The position numbers and the translations under genes were made by a program. Of a DNA stretch of 61,857 nucleotides, positions 8,063-20,852 are shown piece after piece (position 1 is the stretch's first letter; each line of letters starts with the position of its first letter). The stretch comes from Thalassotalea sp. (GTDB taxonomy: Bacteria; Pseudomonadota; Gammaproteobacteria; Enterobacterales; Alteromonadaceae). The notes beneath the pieces were generated by a model. It had not been told where the DNA came from, did not search any database, and saw only the letters and a program-made list of their open reading frames with translations. The DNA is taken from contig JAKVCY010000086.1 in assembly GCA_022448425.1 (NCBI GenBank), positions 1-61,857 on the forward strand. Direction: 5' to 3'.

Positions 8063-8790
8063 CTGGGTAAGTTGTCTATCACAAAATCGATAAATGCTCT
8101 TACACGCTTTGCTTTTTGGGCATGCTGATTGAAATATATGTAAACGCCTGGCATAGATATCCAGTGTTCCTGCAATATAGGCACAAGCTTGCCGGAGTCA
8201 ATATCGTCCTTCACTATGGGCAGCAACAGCCTACCAATTCCCAACCCTTTGAGCTCGGCGTCTTTCATTAGATCGGTATCGTTGACGACCAACGAAGGTT
8301 TTATATCGACAGTGATAGTATGACCTTCATTTTGCAGCGTTAATGCAGCAACTGACTTGACGTGATAAATCGATAATAAATGAGTCGATGGTCTTTTAGC
8401 GCTTCAATTGACGTGGGCAATCCATACTTATCGATGTACTTCGCTGAAGCAAACAAAACATCTTCTCTTGGTGACATTATTTGCCTAGCTACCATACCGT
8501 CACCAATTCGGTCACCAAAACGTATACCGAGATCGAAACCTTCTTTAATGATGTCGAAGGTACCATCAAAAAGTGAGATTTCTAATTCAATATCAGGGTA
8601 ACGGGTGCATAAATCTGCATAAATTGGAGAGACTATTTGCTGAAATACAAACCTCGGCATCGTTATGCGAACTTTACCTCTAGGTGTTTTACTTAGGTCG
8701 CTGACGCTTTCCACCGCCAAGTTTAACTCTGCCATAGAGTATTTTGTTTGATTTACTAAGAGTTCTCCCGCCTCAGTTAACTCTATTTAG
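8059..8790 (-). pseudogene. LysR-family regulator, N-terminus deleted and frameshifted
   Basis: Two frames carry consecutive parts of one LysR-type regulator. From 8787 the minus strand reads IELTEAGELLVNQ, the usual segment just after the LysR DNA-binding domain, through the effector domain to about 8370; there the frame shifts and continues to the stop at 8059 (AALTLQNEG, then KDAELKGLGIG). The first 55-60 residues, which hold the helix-turn-helix, are absent, and the codon before IELT is a stop. The gene cannot make a DNA-binding regulator. It once faced the oxidoreductase gene divergently, the usual layout for a LysR regulator and its target. Its 3' end overlaps the mltC stop codon. Confidence 0.88.
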
Positions 8791-8806
8791 CGTGTTGATC
8801 GAGTGA

Positions 8807-9702
8807 ACAAAGGCAAATCAAGTTATTTTAAACGCGGTGAGTGAAGCGTTTGAGCAAGTAGAGGTGCGTAAGCTAGATGAGCTTTATCCAAGCTTTGACA
8901 TTGACGTAGCGGCTGAGCAAGCAGCGCTTATCAACGCTGATATTATTGTGCTTCAGTTCCCTTTTTACTGGTACTCAGTCCCTGCATCACTGAAAAAGTG
9001 GATTGACGATGTATTTAGCTACAACTTCGCGTACGGCCAACAAGGTGACAAAATGAAAGGTAAGGAGTTTATCCTCTCATTCACAGTTGGCGGCCCTCAA
9101 GAGTCTTATACCCCGCTAGGATACAATCATTTCTCTATTGAAGAGCTTGTAAGACCGCTAGAACAAACAGCCTATCTAGCGGGCCTAAATTTCCATAAAC
9201 CGATTTTCAGCCACGGAATGGTTTACATTCCAGGCGTATACAACGAGTTGGCTGACGTCCAAAACAAAGCGATGGACCACGCTAATAGTTTAACTAACCG
9301 TATAAACCAGTTATCAAAGCTAGGCGAAGCATATGTAAATAGGTTTATTAGAAATTGGTTCAAGGCATTCGATCAAATGCCTAACGAAACCGCTGGATTT
9401 ACGAAACACCTAGCAAATGATGTTGTTTGGGAAATGCCTGAAATGCTGGCTTCAATGACCGGTACGTCGGTGCACTCAAGCAGTTTAAACCAAACTGTGA
9501 TCACCAGATTCAAGCACTTACTATCACTGAAACGGATACAGGGTTTGATGCCGAGTTAACCATTAAGCTGACTGCTGAAACCTATGAAGATTCAGACTTC
9601 AAAGGTGAATCAATTAGCATAAACGCCCATGAAAAGTGGCAGCTAGTCATAGAAGGCAATACCTTACTTATTAAGAGCTATCGTGTTTCTGTTAGCGAAT
9701 AG
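8807..9702 (+). pseudogene. NAD(P)H quinone oxidoreductase (KefF/MdaB-like) with C-terminal NTF2-like domain, broken
   Basis: The frame from TKANQVILNAV through FPFYWYSVPASLKKWID matches flavodoxin-fold quinone reductases of the KefF/MdaB type. The beginning, including the first strand and its glycine/histidine loop, is missing or damaged: an in-frame TGA stands at 8804-8806. Near 9465 the frame shifts; the sequence continues in another frame as ALKQFKPNCDHQIQ and ends at the stop 9700-9702. That tail looks like an NTF2/SnoaL-like domain (ending IKSYRVSVSE). The largest open piece starts at a GTG at 8837 and runs to 9559. With the neighbouring LysR fragment it forms a decayed regulator-target pair. 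Confidence 0.82.
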
Positions 9703-9720
9703 TGTTTATTCGCTGATAAA

Positions 9721-9756
9721 AAAACAAAAGGGAGCTAAAGCTCCCTTTTGTTTTGG
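9721..9756. terminator. Bidirectional intrinsic terminator
   Basis: AAAACAAAAGGGAGC and GCTCCCTTTTGTTTT form a perfect stem around a four-base loop, with A and T runs on either side, serving the broken oxidoreductase gene on the plus strand and glmU on the minus strand. Confidence 0.9.
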
Positions 9757-9772
9757 AATAGTATCGTTTCAA

Positions 9773-11137
9773 TTACGACTCTTTTTTCGTAGGACGCTGC
9801 CAACCAGCGATATTTCGTTGCTTACCGCGAGCGACACCTAACTCATTGTCAGCCACATCTTTTACAATGACCGAGCCTGCCGCCGTGGTCGCCATATCAC
9901 CAACACTTACAGGCGCTACTAATGAAGCATTTGAACCAATAAATGCGCCATCGCCAATAATTGTCTTTGACTTATTTACACCGTCGTAATTACAGGTAAT
10001 AGTGCCTGCACCGATGTTAGCGCCTTTGCCAATTTCAGCATCTCCAAGGTAAGTCAAATGACCCGCTTTAGCCCCTTCACCTAATACTGACTTTTTCATT
10101 TCAACAAAGTTGCCGATATGGGCATCACGTTTTAACTCAGAGCCCGGACGAATACGTGCAAATGGTCCTGCGGAAGCCAACTCACCAATAACGGCATCTT
10201 CTACGATTGTGTTCGGCTTAATTTCAGCGCCTTTGCCAATCTTACAATTCTTTAAGATACAGTTGGCGCCGATTGTGACATTATCTGCAAGCTCTACTTG
10301 TCCTTCGAATATGCAGTTAATATCAACTTTCACCTCTTGCCCGATCAGCAACTCTCCACGTACGTCGATACGAGCAGGGTCACGAAGGCTTGCACCAGCT
10401 ATCATCAACTCTTCCGCCTGACGCAGTTGATAGGCGCGCTCTAATGCTGCAAGTTGCACTCGATTGTTAGCACCTTCCACTTCAATTTCAGTTTCCGGAT
10501 GAGCTGTTGCAATGACTTTGCCTTCTGAATGCGCCATGGCAATAACATCAGTAAGGTAGTATTCGCCCTGGGCATTGTCGTTTGAAAGGTTGCTTAGCCA
10601 ACGTTTTAAATCGCCACCGTTAGCCAATAAAATGCCTGTATTACACTCGTTAATCGCTAATTGTTCTGAACTCGCATCTTTTTGTTCAACAATTCCAACG
10701 ACTGTTCCATCTTTGCGAATAATACGGCCATATCCTGTTGGTTCAGCAAGCTTAACGGTTAATAGCGCCATACCCTCTACCGGCTTAGCAGCAATTAGCT
10801 GTTGTAATGTCGACACTTGCGTTAAAGGCACGTCACCGTAGAGCACGAGCACGTCTTCATCATCTTTTAAGTGAGGAGAGGCCATATCTACTGCATGACC
10901 TGTTCCAAGCTGCTCTTTTTGCTCTACGAAGGTTAAGTCATCACCAGTGATCTGAGCTTGCAAAACATCACCACCGAAGCCATAAACTAAATAGATGTTT
11001 TCAGCATTTACTTGACGGGCAGCATCAATTACATGACCAACCATAGGTTTGTGAGCAACAGGGTGAAGAACTTTCGGCAAAGAAGAACGCATACGCGTAC
11101 CTTTACCAGCAGCTAAGATAACAACAGAAAGTGACAT
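9773..11137 (-). CDS. glmU: Bifunctional N-acetylglucosamine-1-phosphate uridyltransferase / glucosamine-1-phosphate acetyltransferase
   Basis: GlmU acetylates glucosamine-1-phosphate and then couples it to UTP, giving UDP-GlcNAc for cell-wall and lipopolysaccharide synthesis. The 454-residue length is typical. The N-terminal nucleotidyltransferase domain carries LAAGKGTRM and LPKVLHPVA; the C-terminal half is a left-handed beta-helix of hexapeptide repeats (for example [20 protein letters not shown]) with the acetyltransferase motif [11 protein letters not shown]. It lies downstream of atpC, separated by a terminator. In E. coli glmS follows glmU directly; here about 5.8 kb of other genes intervenes between their ends. 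Confidence 0.97.
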   Translation of the reverse strand: MSLSVVILAAGKGTRMRSSLPKVLHPVAHKPMVGHVIDAARQVNAENIYLVYGFGGDVLQAQITGDDLTFVEQKEQLGTGHAVDMASPHLKDDEDVLVLYGDVPLTQVSTLQQLIAAKPVEGMALLTVKLAEPTGYGRIIRKDGTVVGIVEQKDASSEQLAINECNTGILLANGGDLKRWLSNLSNDNAQGEYYLTDVIAMAHSEGKVIATAHPETEIEVEGANNRVQLAALERAYQLRQAEELMIAGASLRDPARIDVRGELLIGQEVKVDINCIFEGQVELADNVTIGANCILKNCKIGKGAEIKPNTIVEDAVIGELASAGPFARIRPGSELKRDAHIGNFVEMKKSVLGEGAKAGHLTYLGDAEIGKGANIGAGTITCNYDGVNKSKTIIGDGAFIGSNASLVAPVSVGDMATTAAGSVIVKDVADNELGVARGKQRNIAGWQRPTKKES

Positions 11138-11212
11138 GACTCATCCATTAAGTAATTGAGAAGCAAATATGGCGCTATTTTAACTAGGTTTTAAGACAAA
11201 TTATAGACATAA

Positions 11213-11247
11213 AAAAAGCGACGCTTACTAAGTAAGTGTCGCTTTTT
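11213..11247. terminator. Terminator after the ATP synthase operon
   Basis: AAAAAGCGACGCTTACT and AGTAAGTGTCGCTTTTT pair with one wobble around a very short loop, with A and T tracts outside. It lies between atpC and glmU and should end most atp transcription. Confidence 0.88.
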
Positions 11248-11282
11248 ATTCACTAAAACGTAAGTCTTAATGACTAAGTGGT

Positions 11283-11705
11283 TTAGAGCTGTTTCTTAGC
11301 TGCTTGGATAACACGTAGTTTAGCTACTGCACGTGCTAGTTCAGCTGCAACTTCAGCGTAGTTAACATCACCGCTTTGAGTACTTAAGTTCTCTTCAGCG
11401 CGCTGTTTAGCTTGTTCTGCTGCTTGCTCATCAAGGTCATCTGCACGAGTAGCAACATCTGCTAATACAGTAACATTGTGAGGCTGAACTTCTAACATGC
11501 CGCCAGAAAGATAAATCACTTCTTCTTCACCGTGTTGTTTCACGATGCGTGCCATGCCAGGTTTTAGTGAGGTCAGTAAAGGTGCGTGACCAGGCATAAT
11601 ACCTAATTCACCTTCACTACCAGTGATTTGTAATGATTCAATGCGACCAGAGAATAACTCTTCTTCCGCACTTACTACATTCAAATGTACAGTCATTGCT
11701 GCCAT
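11283..11705 (-). CDS. atpC: ATP synthase F1 subunit epsilon
   Basis: Epsilon is part of the central stalk linking F1 rotation to the c-ring and can inhibit ATP hydrolysis through its C-terminal helices. The 140-residue protein has the N-terminal beta-sandwich ([27 protein letters not shown]) and an alanine/glutamate-rich C-terminal helical hairpin. It is the last gene of atpIBEFHAGDC. A GGAGG-type ribosome-binding site precedes the ATG. Confidence 0.97.
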   Translation of the reverse strand: MAAMTVHLNVVSAEEELFSGRIESLQITGSEGELGIMPGHAPLLTSLKPGMARIVKQHGEEEVIYLSGGMLEVQPHNVTVLADVATRADDLDEQAAEQAKQRAEENLSTQSGDVNYAEVAAELARAVAKLRVIQAAKKQL

Positions 11706-11763
11706 TGTTTGACCTCCTAACGATTAGCCGCTGGCGCTAGTTAAAGCGAAGCGGCTAAACACC

Positions 11764-13203
<1,440 letters not shown>

Positions 13204-14064
13204 TTAAACCGCTGCAGCACCTGCACAAATCTCACTCAATTCTTGTGTGATACTTGCTTGACGCGCCTTGTTGTAAACCAACTGTAGGTCGTTGATAAGA
13301 TCACCAGCATTATCAGTTGCAGCTTTCATCGCAACCATACGAGCAGCTTGCTCACATGCTAAGTTTTCAACAACACCTTGGTATACTTGTGACTCTGTGT
13401 AACGAACTAATAGTTGATCAAGTAACACTTGAGCATCTGGTTCGTACATGTAGTCCCAGCGATGTTTAATTTCGTCATCATCTGACTTAGGCAAAGGTAA
13501 AAGTTGATCGATTGTCGGCTGCTGCGTCATGGTGTTTACAAACTTGTTGTAAACCACGTACAGCTTATCAATTTCACCGTTGTCGTATGCGTCCAACATA
13601 ACACGAACTGAACCAACAAGGTCAGTTACTGATGGACGGTCACCTAAACCTGAAATTTGTGCCGTTACTTTAGCGCCCATATTGTTGAAGAAAGCTGTTG
13701 CTTTAGAACCAACAACAGCAAACTCAACTTCAGCGCCTTCCTGCTGCCATTTACCGGCATCAGCAAGTACTTGCTTGAATAAGTTAATGTTCAAGCCGCC
13801 ACACAAACCACGGTCTGTAGAGACAACGATATAGCCTACGCGCTTAACTTCACGCTCTTCCAAATATGGGTGGCGATATTCTAAGTTACCTAGCGCGATG
13901 TGACCGATCACATTTCGCATATTTTCAGCGTATGGACGAGAGGCAGCCATAGCATCTTGCGCTTTACGCATTTTACTGGCTGCAACCATTTCCATCGCGC
14001 TGGTGATCTTCTGCGTATTTTGTACGCTTCCAATCTTCGATTTTATCTCTTTAGCGCCGGACAT
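13204..14064 (-). CDS. atpG: ATP synthase F1 subunit gamma
   Basis: Gamma is the rotating central shaft inside the alpha3beta3 ring. The 286-residue protein has the conserved N-terminal helix ([28 protein letters not shown]) split here into its hallmark pieces [12 protein letters not shown] and [13 protein letters not shown], the [11 protein letters not shown] segment, and a C-terminal helix ending [15 protein letters not shown]. It is in the usual operon position. Confidence 0.97.
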   Translation of the reverse strand: MSGAKEIKSKIGSVQNTQKITSAMEMVAASKMRKAQDAMAASRPYAENMRNVIGHIALGNLEYRHPYLEEREVKRVGYIVVSTDRGLCGGLNINLFKQVLADAGKWQQEGAEVEFAVVGSKATAFFNNMGAKVTAQISGLGDRPSVTDLVGSVRVMLDAYDNGEIDKLYVVYNKFVNTMTQQPTIDQLLPLPKSDDDEIKHRWDYMYEPDAQVLLDQLLVRYTESQVYQGVVENLACEQAARMVAMKAATDNAGDLINDLQLVYNKARQASITQELSEICAGAAAV

Positions 14065-14092
14065 GACTATTTCTCTCCGAAAAAGTTAACTA

Positions 14093-15634
14093 TTACCAAG
14101 TTTGAGTAGACTTGAACGTATCAAGTGCTTTAACCAAACCTGCTTCGATATCTTTGTTATAGTCGCCTTTCTCGTTGATAGTAGCCATCAACTCAGCTTG
14201 CTCATTGTTAACGTAAGATAACAATGCAGCTTCAAAATCTACTACTTTGTTGATAGCTACGTCATTTAAGTAGCCTTTCTCAGCAGCGAATAATGAAACA
14301 GCAGTTTCAGCAACAGATAATGGGCTGAATTGCTTTTGCTTCATTAATTCAGTAACGCGCTGACCGTGCTCTAATTGTGCACGAGTTGCATCGTCAAGGT
14401 CTGAAGCGAATTGAGCGAAAGCCGCTAATTCTGCGTATTGAGCTAATGCTAAACGGATACCACCACCAAGCTTCTTGATGATCTTAGTTTGAGCAGCACC
14501 ACCAACACGAGATACCGAGATACCTGCGTTAACCGCTGGACGAATACCTGAGTTGAATAAGTTCGACTCTAGGAATATCTGACCATCGGTAATTGAAATT
14601 ACGTTGGTAGGTACGAATGCAGAAACGTCACCCGCTTGAGTTTCGATAATCGGTAATGCAGTTAATGAACCAGTTTGGCCTTTAACTTCACCGTTAGTGA
14701 AACGCTCAACATAGTCTTCGTTTACGCGTGCAGCACGTTCTAGTAGACGTGAGTGCAAGTAGAAAACGTCACCTGGGTATGCTTCACGGCCTGGCGGACG
14801 ACGAAGTAGTAACGAGATTTGACGGTAAGCAACAGCTTGCTTAGATAAATCATCGTATACGATTAATGCGTCTTCACCGCGATCACGGAAGTATTCACCC
14901 ATTGTACAACCAGAGTATGGTGCTAAGTACTGAAGTGCAGCAGCTTCTGATGCAGACGCAACAACAACGATTGTGTTTTCTAATGCGCCGTGCTCTTCTA
15001 GTGCACGTACTACGTTAGCAACAGTTGATGCTTTTTGACCAACAGCTACGTAGATTGACTTAATACCAGTGTTCTTCTGGTTAATGATTGCATCTAGTGC
15101 GATCGCAGATTTACCAACCTGACGGTCACCGATGATAAGCTCACGCTGACCACGACCGATTGGAATCATTGAGTCAATTGACTTGATACCAGTTTGTACT
15201 GGCTCATCAACAGACTTACGATCGATAACACCTGGTGCTACAACTTCGATTGGTGCGAAACCATCGTTGTCGATTGGACCTTTACCGTCAATCGGCTCAC
15301 CAAGCGTGTTTACAACGCGACCTAAAAGGCCACGACCTACTGGTACTTCAAGAATACGACCAGTACCTTTAACTTTTACGCCTTCTGCAAGGTCTGCGTA
15401 AGGACCCATAACAACCGCACCTACTGAATCACGCTCAAGGTTAAGCGCGATTGCGTAGCGGTTGCCAGGAAGTTCGATCATCTCACCTTGCATTACATCA
15501 GCAAGACCGTGGATGCGAATGATACCGTCAGTTACTGAAACGATAGTACCTTCGTTACGAGCTTCACTAACTACGTCAAACTGTTCAATACGTTTTTTGA
15601 TCAGTTCGGCGATTTCAGTGGAATTCAGTTGCAT
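14093..15634 (-). CDS. atpA: ATP synthase F1 subunit alpha
   Basis: Alpha subunits alternate with beta in F1 and carry non-catalytic nucleotide sites. The 513-residue length is the usual one. The P-loop is GDRQVGKSA; further hallmarks are the N-terminal [16 protein letters not shown] segment, [19 protein letters not shown], and the arginine-finger region [11 protein letters not shown]. It is transcribed with atpH upstream and atpG downstream. Confidence 0.98.
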   Translation of the reverse strand: MQLNSTEIAELIKKRIEQFDVVSEARNEGTIVSVTDGIIRIHGLADVMQGEMIELPGNRYAIALNLERDSVGAVVMGPYADLAEGVKVKGTGRILEVPVGRGLLGRVVNTLGEPIDGKGPIDNDGFAPIEVVAPGVIDRKSVDEPVQTGIKSIDSMIPIGRGQRELIIGDRQVGKSAIALDAIINQKNTGIKSIYVAVGQKASTVANVVRALEEHGALENTIVVVASASEAAALQYLAPYSGCTMGEYFRDRGEDALIVYDDLSKQAVAYRQISLLLRRPPGREAYPGDVFYLHSRLLERAARVNEDYVERFTNGEVKGQTGSLTALPIIETQAGDVSAFVPTNVISITDGQIFLESNLFNSGIRPAVNAGISVSRVGGAAQTKIIKKLGGGIRLALAQYAELAAFAQFASDLDDATRAQLEHGQRVTELMKQKQFSPLSVAETAVSLFAAEKGYLNDVAINKVVDFEAALLSYVNNEQAELMATINEKGDYNKDIEAGLVKALDTFKSTQTW

Positions 15635-15647
15635 GCTCTGTTCCCCG

Positions 15648-16181
15648 TTAAGATTGCATTGTTGTTGCTAAACGGTCTAATTTACCTCGAATAGAACCGT
15701 CGATTACCATGTCGTCTGCTTTAATAATCAAGCCAGACACAATAGTTGCGTCAACAACACAATTAAGCTTCACTTTACGAGCCAAACGCTTTTCAAGCGC
15801 GGCGCTAATGTTCGTTTGTTGGTCGGCTGTTAATTCAACAGCTGACGAGACATCCACAGTTACTTCTTTATCGAATTCGGCTTTTAAAGCAGCGAATTGC
15901 TCAGCAACTTGTGGTAGCACCAACAGACGTTCGTTCTCGGCCATCACTTTAATTAAGTTTTGGCCTTGACCATTTAGCTGTTCACCACAAACGTTAAGGA
16001 AAATATCCTTCGCTTGTTCTACTGACGCTGTACCTGAAAGGTAGCCAGTAATGGTGTCGTTTTTAGAAACTTCAGCAGCAAACACTAGCATTTCTAACCA
16101 AGTGTCAATTGCCTTTGCTTCTACAGCAAAATCGAACGCTGCTTTAGCGTAAGGGCGAGCGATTGTTGTCAATTCAGACAT
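15648..16181 (-). CDS. atpH: ATP synthase F1 subunit delta
   Basis: Delta links the top of F1 to the b-subunit stator. The protein has 177 residues; N-terminal [12 protein letters not shown] is the family signature, and the C-terminal region [21 protein letters not shown] matches the conserved end. It begins 14 bases after atpF ends and stops 13 bases before atpA starts. Confidence 0.96.
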   Translation of the reverse strand: MSELTTIARPYAKAAFDFAVEAKAIDTWLEMLVFAAEVSKNDTITGYLSGTASVEQAKDIFLNVCGEQLNGQGQNLIKVMAENERLLVLPQVAEQFAALKAEFDKEVTVDVSSAVELTADQQTNISAALEKRLARKVKLNCVVDATIVSGLIIKADDMVIDGSIRGKLDRLATTMQS

Positions 16182-16195
16182 AGCTCTATTCCCTC

Positions 16196-16666
16196 TTAAA
16201 GTTCAGCGACTAATTTATCTAAGATGTCACTGTGTGCAGCGGCATCAATTGAACGCTCGAGAATTTTCTCGGCACCAGCTACAGCTAACGCAGACACTTG
16301 CTGACGTAGCTCTTCTGTAGCGCGATTGCGTTCAGACTCAATTTCTGCATGACCAGAAGCAATGATTTTCTCACGCTCTGCTTGTGCTTTTTCAGCTGCT
16401 TCATCAATCATTTGAGCTTCACGCTTTTTAGCAGCTTCAATGATTTCAGCAGCTTGTGCTTTCGCTTCTTTTAACTGTTCTGCAGCTTTCGCTTGAGCTA
16501 GCTCAAGGTCTTTTGCAGCGCGGTCAGAAGCAGCAAGGCCGTCAGCAATAGTTTTTTGACGATCTTCAATAGCAGCCATAATTGGCGGCCACACAAACTT
16601 CATGCAGAAGATTACAAATACGATAAATGCAATAGATTCACCGATAAGGGTTGCATTAATATTCAT
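16196..16666 (-). CDS. atpF: ATP synthase Fo subunit b
   Basis: Subunit b forms the peripheral stator arm. The 156-residue protein has one N-terminal membrane helix (residues about 8-28) followed by a long charged, alanine-rich coiled coil typical of the family. N-terminal [18 protein letters not shown] is close to E. coli AtpF. Confidence 0.96.
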   Translation of the reverse strand: MNINATLIGESIAFIVFVIFCMKFVWPPIMAAIEDRQKTIADGLAASDRAAKDLELAQAKAAEQLKEAKAQAAEIIEAAKKREAQMIDEAAEKAQAEREKIIASGHAEIESERNRATEELRQQVSALAVAGAEKILERSIDAAAHSDILDKLVAEL

Positions 16667-16718
16667 ATTCGTTAGCTCCTAATATCTATTTAATTCGCAG
16701 GGTTCGTTAGATGTTCTC

Positions 16719-16952
<234 letters not shown>

Positions 16953-17057
16953 TTATTTAAAGTAAGTTATAAAGTTAAAAAATTAAAAATTCTTGTTGCG
17001 GACATCCTGTCCTAGTAACCCTTTGGGCTTTATTCTAATTAATTCAATCCCAAAGAA

Positions 17058-17897
<840 letters not shown>

Positions 17898-18290
17898 TTA
17901 TTGTTGATTAAAAGTAAATCGTTTCATTGCGGTAAATATTATGGGAGACATCACCGCTATTATGTATGTGCTGAAAAAAGGGGCTAACGATAAGTCGAGA
18001 ATCTTGAAACTCAAGGCAAATAATAGCGCCGTTAGTACCATTTTTACTTTTGCGCCCTTAAAGAATGAATCCATTACTTGTCTAGAGGCGCTAGCTCCTG
18101 CATAGCGAAAAGCATAAAGAGCAAACACAAAATTAGGGATTATGCCGATACATCCGCCAGTAAACGCTGACAGGGCATGGCTTAACCCCCAATAAAAATA
18201 AATTATTGCTGTAGAAACTAAAGTTAGTGTAGAAGCAAAAATCAATTGCTGCCGCGATAATTTACGCCCTGGCTTGACCAACTGATTCAA
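17898..18290 (-). CDS. atpI: ATP synthase assembly protein I
   Basis: AtpI helps c-ring assembly and is usually the first gene of the operon, as here. The 130-residue protein has about four predicted membrane helices and a conserved FTGGCIGIIPNFVFALYAF segment. The start is a TTG at 18290 with an AGAGG site upstream, a weak start that fits low AtpI levels. Its stop lies 12 bases before the atpB ATG. Confidence 0.9.
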   Translation of the reverse strand: MNQLVKPGRKLSRQQLIFASTLTLVSTAIIYFYWGLSHALSAFTGGCIGIIPNFVFALYAFRYAGASASRQVMDSFFKGAKVKMVLTALLFALSFKILDLSLAPFFSTYIIAVMSPIIFTAMKRFTFNQQ

Positions 18291-18484
18291 CTTTCAAAAC
18301 CTCTAACGAAAACTTTCGTAATATCTACAATTTTTGAGACCCAAAATTTCATCTCAAAAAATCCCCGCAAGTATACTTAATTACGGTTTTATTGCAACAA
18401 AATAGGGCAGAGTTAACCCTTATTTTGTGCGAAAATATTGATTATTTTTTGAAATGATTTTTTGGGTTGAATATTTATCTAAAA

Positions 18485-19369
18485 TTACTGAATTTTAGAT
18501 AAAATTCCGTCGAGTTCATCAAGGTTTGTATAGGAGATAACCAACTTCCCTTTACCTTTTTTGTTGTGGCTAATAGTGACGGGTTGACCAATGCGTTCCG
18601 CAAGGCTTTGTTCAAGTGATAAGGTATTCGTGTCTTTCTCTTTTGGCGCCTTTTCAGGCTCTGGAGATTGCACTTTTTTGACAAGCGTTTCCGTTTCTCT
18701 AACGGTAAGCTCTTTGGCAACAACAGTACGCGCAGTTGTTGTTTGAATATCACCTTCAAGCGCTAATAGCGCGCGAGCATGACCCATTTCTATATCACCA
18801 TGCTCAAGTAAGGTTTTTACTTCGTCATTTAAATTGTTGAGTCGTAACAGGTTGGTTACGGCTGTACGAGACTTACCAACAGCATCAGCTACTTCTTGAT
18901 GGGTTAATTCAAATTCCACCAACAATCGATCTAATGCAACGGCTTCTTCCATTGCGTTTAAATCTTCACGCTGAATATTCTCAATAAGTGCAATCGCGAC
19001 CGCAGATTCGTCTGGCACATCTTTAACAAGACAAGGTACTAACGCAATCTCGGCTAATTGAGCTGCGCGCCAACGACGCTCACCTGCAATAATTTCATAG
19101 CTGTCTTCGCCAATGGTTCTTACCACGATTGGCTGGATAATACCTTGTGATTTAATTGAATTAGATAGATCTTCAAGTGCATCAGGCGACATGTCTTTAC
19201 GCGGCTGATATTTGCCAGGTTGAAGTTGTTCAATGGGCAGCTTTCGTAACTCACCTTTTTCTACAGGGGTAGTATCAGCAGCGGTTGCATCAGCATTTTC
19301 AGCGGTTGTGCTCGGTGTAAGTAGGGCGTCTAAACCACGACCTAAGCCACGACGTTTTGCAGGGCTCAT
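18485..19369 (-). CDS. parB: Chromosome partitioning protein ParB
   Basis: ParB binds parS sites, spreads as a CTP-dependent clamp and works with ParA to segregate the origin. The 294-residue protein has an N-terminal RRGLGRGLDALL segment that contacts ParA, the CTP-binding ParB domain with GERRWRA, a helix-turn-helix (VADAVGKSRTAVTNLLRL), and a C-terminal dimer domain. Two perfect parS sites lie inside recF, about 12-13 kb away. It follows parA with a 22-base gap. Confidence 0.97.
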   Translation of the reverse strand: MSPAKRRGLGRGLDALLTPSTTAENADATAADTTPVEKGELRKLPIEQLQPGKYQPRKDMSPDALEDLSNSIKSQGIIQPIVVRTIGEDSYEIIAGERRWRAAQLAEIALVPCLVKDVPDESAVAIALIENIQREDLNAMEEAVALDRLLVEFELTHQEVADAVGKSRTAVTNLLRLNNLNDEVKTLLEHGDIEMGHARALLALEGDIQTTTARTVVAKELTVRETETLVKKVQSPEPEKAPKEKDTNTLSLEQSLAERIGQPVTISHNKKGKGKLVISYTNLDELDGILSKIQ

Positions 19370-19391
19370 CTCAATCCTTCACTTTATAATT

Positions 19392-20198
19392 CTAGATATC
19401 AGCGACTTTTTCTTTAGCAGCAGATTTTTTCGATTGTTCATCTCTTCGTAAAATTTCACCCGCGAGTGCAAGGTAAGCTTTCGCGCCTGTCGATGATTTA
19501 TCGTAATACATGACAGGAGCACCAAAACTTGGTGCTTCGGCCAAACGAACGTTACGAGGAATAACGGTACGGTACACTTTATCACCAAAATGACGTTTAA
19601 GTTGCTCTGAAACATCATTAGCAAGGCGATTACGTGGATCGTACATGGTACGAAGAATTCCCTCAATCTTTAATTCACTATTCACAAAAGAGGTTAATTG
19701 CGAAATGGTTTCCATCAGCGCTGTTAACCCTTCAAGTGCATAGTATTCACACTGCATAGGCACTAACACTGAGTCAGCTGCGGCCATAGCATTTACGGTT
19801 AACATATTGAGCGACGGAGGACAGTCGATGATGATAAATTCGTAGTCGTCTTTTACTGGTTCAAGTGCATTTTTAAGTCGCAGCTCACGCGCGTACACTT
19901 CCATTAACTTAATTTCGGTCGCTGTAACATCCGCATTCGCAGCAACTAAGTCATAAAGCCCTGACGTCTCTTTACAGACAACGTCTGCAAATGGCTTTTG
20001 TTCGACAAGTAACTCAAAGCTGGTTGCGATGTCTTCGTACTTATCGACACCGCTTCCCATTGTAGCGTTACCTTGTGGATCAAGGTCTATCAATAAGACC
20101 TTACGCTTTGTAGCAGCCAGTGAAGCTGCCAAATTTACAGAAGTAGTGGTTTTTCCAACACCACCTTTTTGGTTCGCGACCGCAATTATTCTGCCCAC
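19392..20198 (-). CDS. parA: Chromosome partitioning ATPase ParA (Soj)
   Basis: ParA is a deviant-Walker ATPase that binds DNA non-specifically and pulls ParB-parS complexes. The 268-residue protein starts MGRIIAVANQ with the deviant Walker A KGGVGKTT directly after, and has the IIDCPPSLN Walker B region. The start is a GTG at 20198 with GGAG five bases upstream. It lies in the mnmG-rsmG-parA-parB operon; gaps of 4-22 bases argue for one transcript. Confidence 0.97.
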   Translation of the reverse strand: MGRIIAVANQKGGVGKTTTSVNLAASLAATKRKVLLIDLDPQGNATMGSGVDKYEDIATSFELLVEQKPFADVVCKETSGLYDLVAANADVTATEIKLMEVYARELRLKNALEPVKDDYEFIIIDCPPSLNMLTVNAMAAADSVLVPMQCEYYALEGLTALMETISQLTSFVNSELKIEGILRTMYDPRNRLANDVSEQLKRHFGDKVYRTVIPRNVRLAEAPSFGAPVMYYDKSSTGAKAYLALAGEILRRDEQSKKSAAKEKVADI

Positions 20199-20212
20199 AA
20201 GTACTCCAGCAT

Positions 20213-20848
20213 TTAATTATTTTTTTTCAATTCAACTAAGTGTCGTTCACCGGTAAGTTCAGGAACACTCAATTGATGACTTGCTACTAATTCAATGTTT
20301 TCTGGTAGCGCATCAATCTCTTCCGCAGGGTATTGTCCTTTTAATGCGAAAAATGTTCCAGTTTCTGCGCTAATTAAATGCTGACACCATGACACCATGT
20401 CTTGTAATGAAGAAAACGCGCGACTTAAAACGCCATCAAATGGCACTTCAGGCGTATAAGCTTCAACTCTAGACTGCACTGGTGTGACATTCGAGAGCTT
20501 CAGTTGATATATCACCTGACGTAGGAACGTAATACGCTTACCTAAACTATCTAATAATACAAAATTTCGCTCAGGATACAATATTGCAAGCGGAATCCCC
20601 GGTAAACCAGGGCCCGTACCTACGTCTATAAATATATTTCCTTTCAATAACTTACCAACAACTAAACTGTCTAGAATGTGTTTTACTAACATTTCACTTG
20701 GATCGCGAACAGATGTTAGGTTGTAGGTTTTATTCCACTTGTCGAGTAACTCGACATAGGCGATCAATTGATCTTCTTGCTCATCAGTTAGTTCAATATC
20801 AGTTTGAGCAACTAATGCTTTTAACTTTTCTAATAACACGCAGTGCAT
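20213..20848 (-). CDS. rsmG: 16S rRNA (guanine-527-N7)-methyltransferase
   Basis: RsmG methylates G527 of 16S rRNA. The 211-residue protein has the SAM-binding motif [15 protein letters not shown] and downstream [12 protein letters not shown]. It begins four bases after mnmG. An in-frame GTG at 20839 would give a start closer to the E. coli protein; neither start has a strong ribosome-binding site, so translational coupling with mnmG is likely. Confidence 0.95.
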   Translation of the reverse strand: MHCVLLEKLKALVAQTDIELTDEQEDQLIAYVELLDKWNKTYNLTSVRDPSEMLVKHILDSLVVGKLLKGNIFIDVGTGPGLPGIPLAILYPERNFVLLDSLGKRITFLRQVIYQLKLSNVTPVQSRVEAYTPEVPFDGVLSRAFSSLQDMVSWCQHLISAETGTFFALKGQYPAEEIDALPENIELVASHQLSVPELTGERHLVELKKNN

Positions 20849-20852
20849 CCAA

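Noticed and set aside
8837-9559. Intact small oxidoreductase gene starting at GTG 8837
   Set aside because: The family needs about 20 more N-terminal residues with the cofactor loop, and the C-terminus continues in another frame; it is better called a pseudogene.
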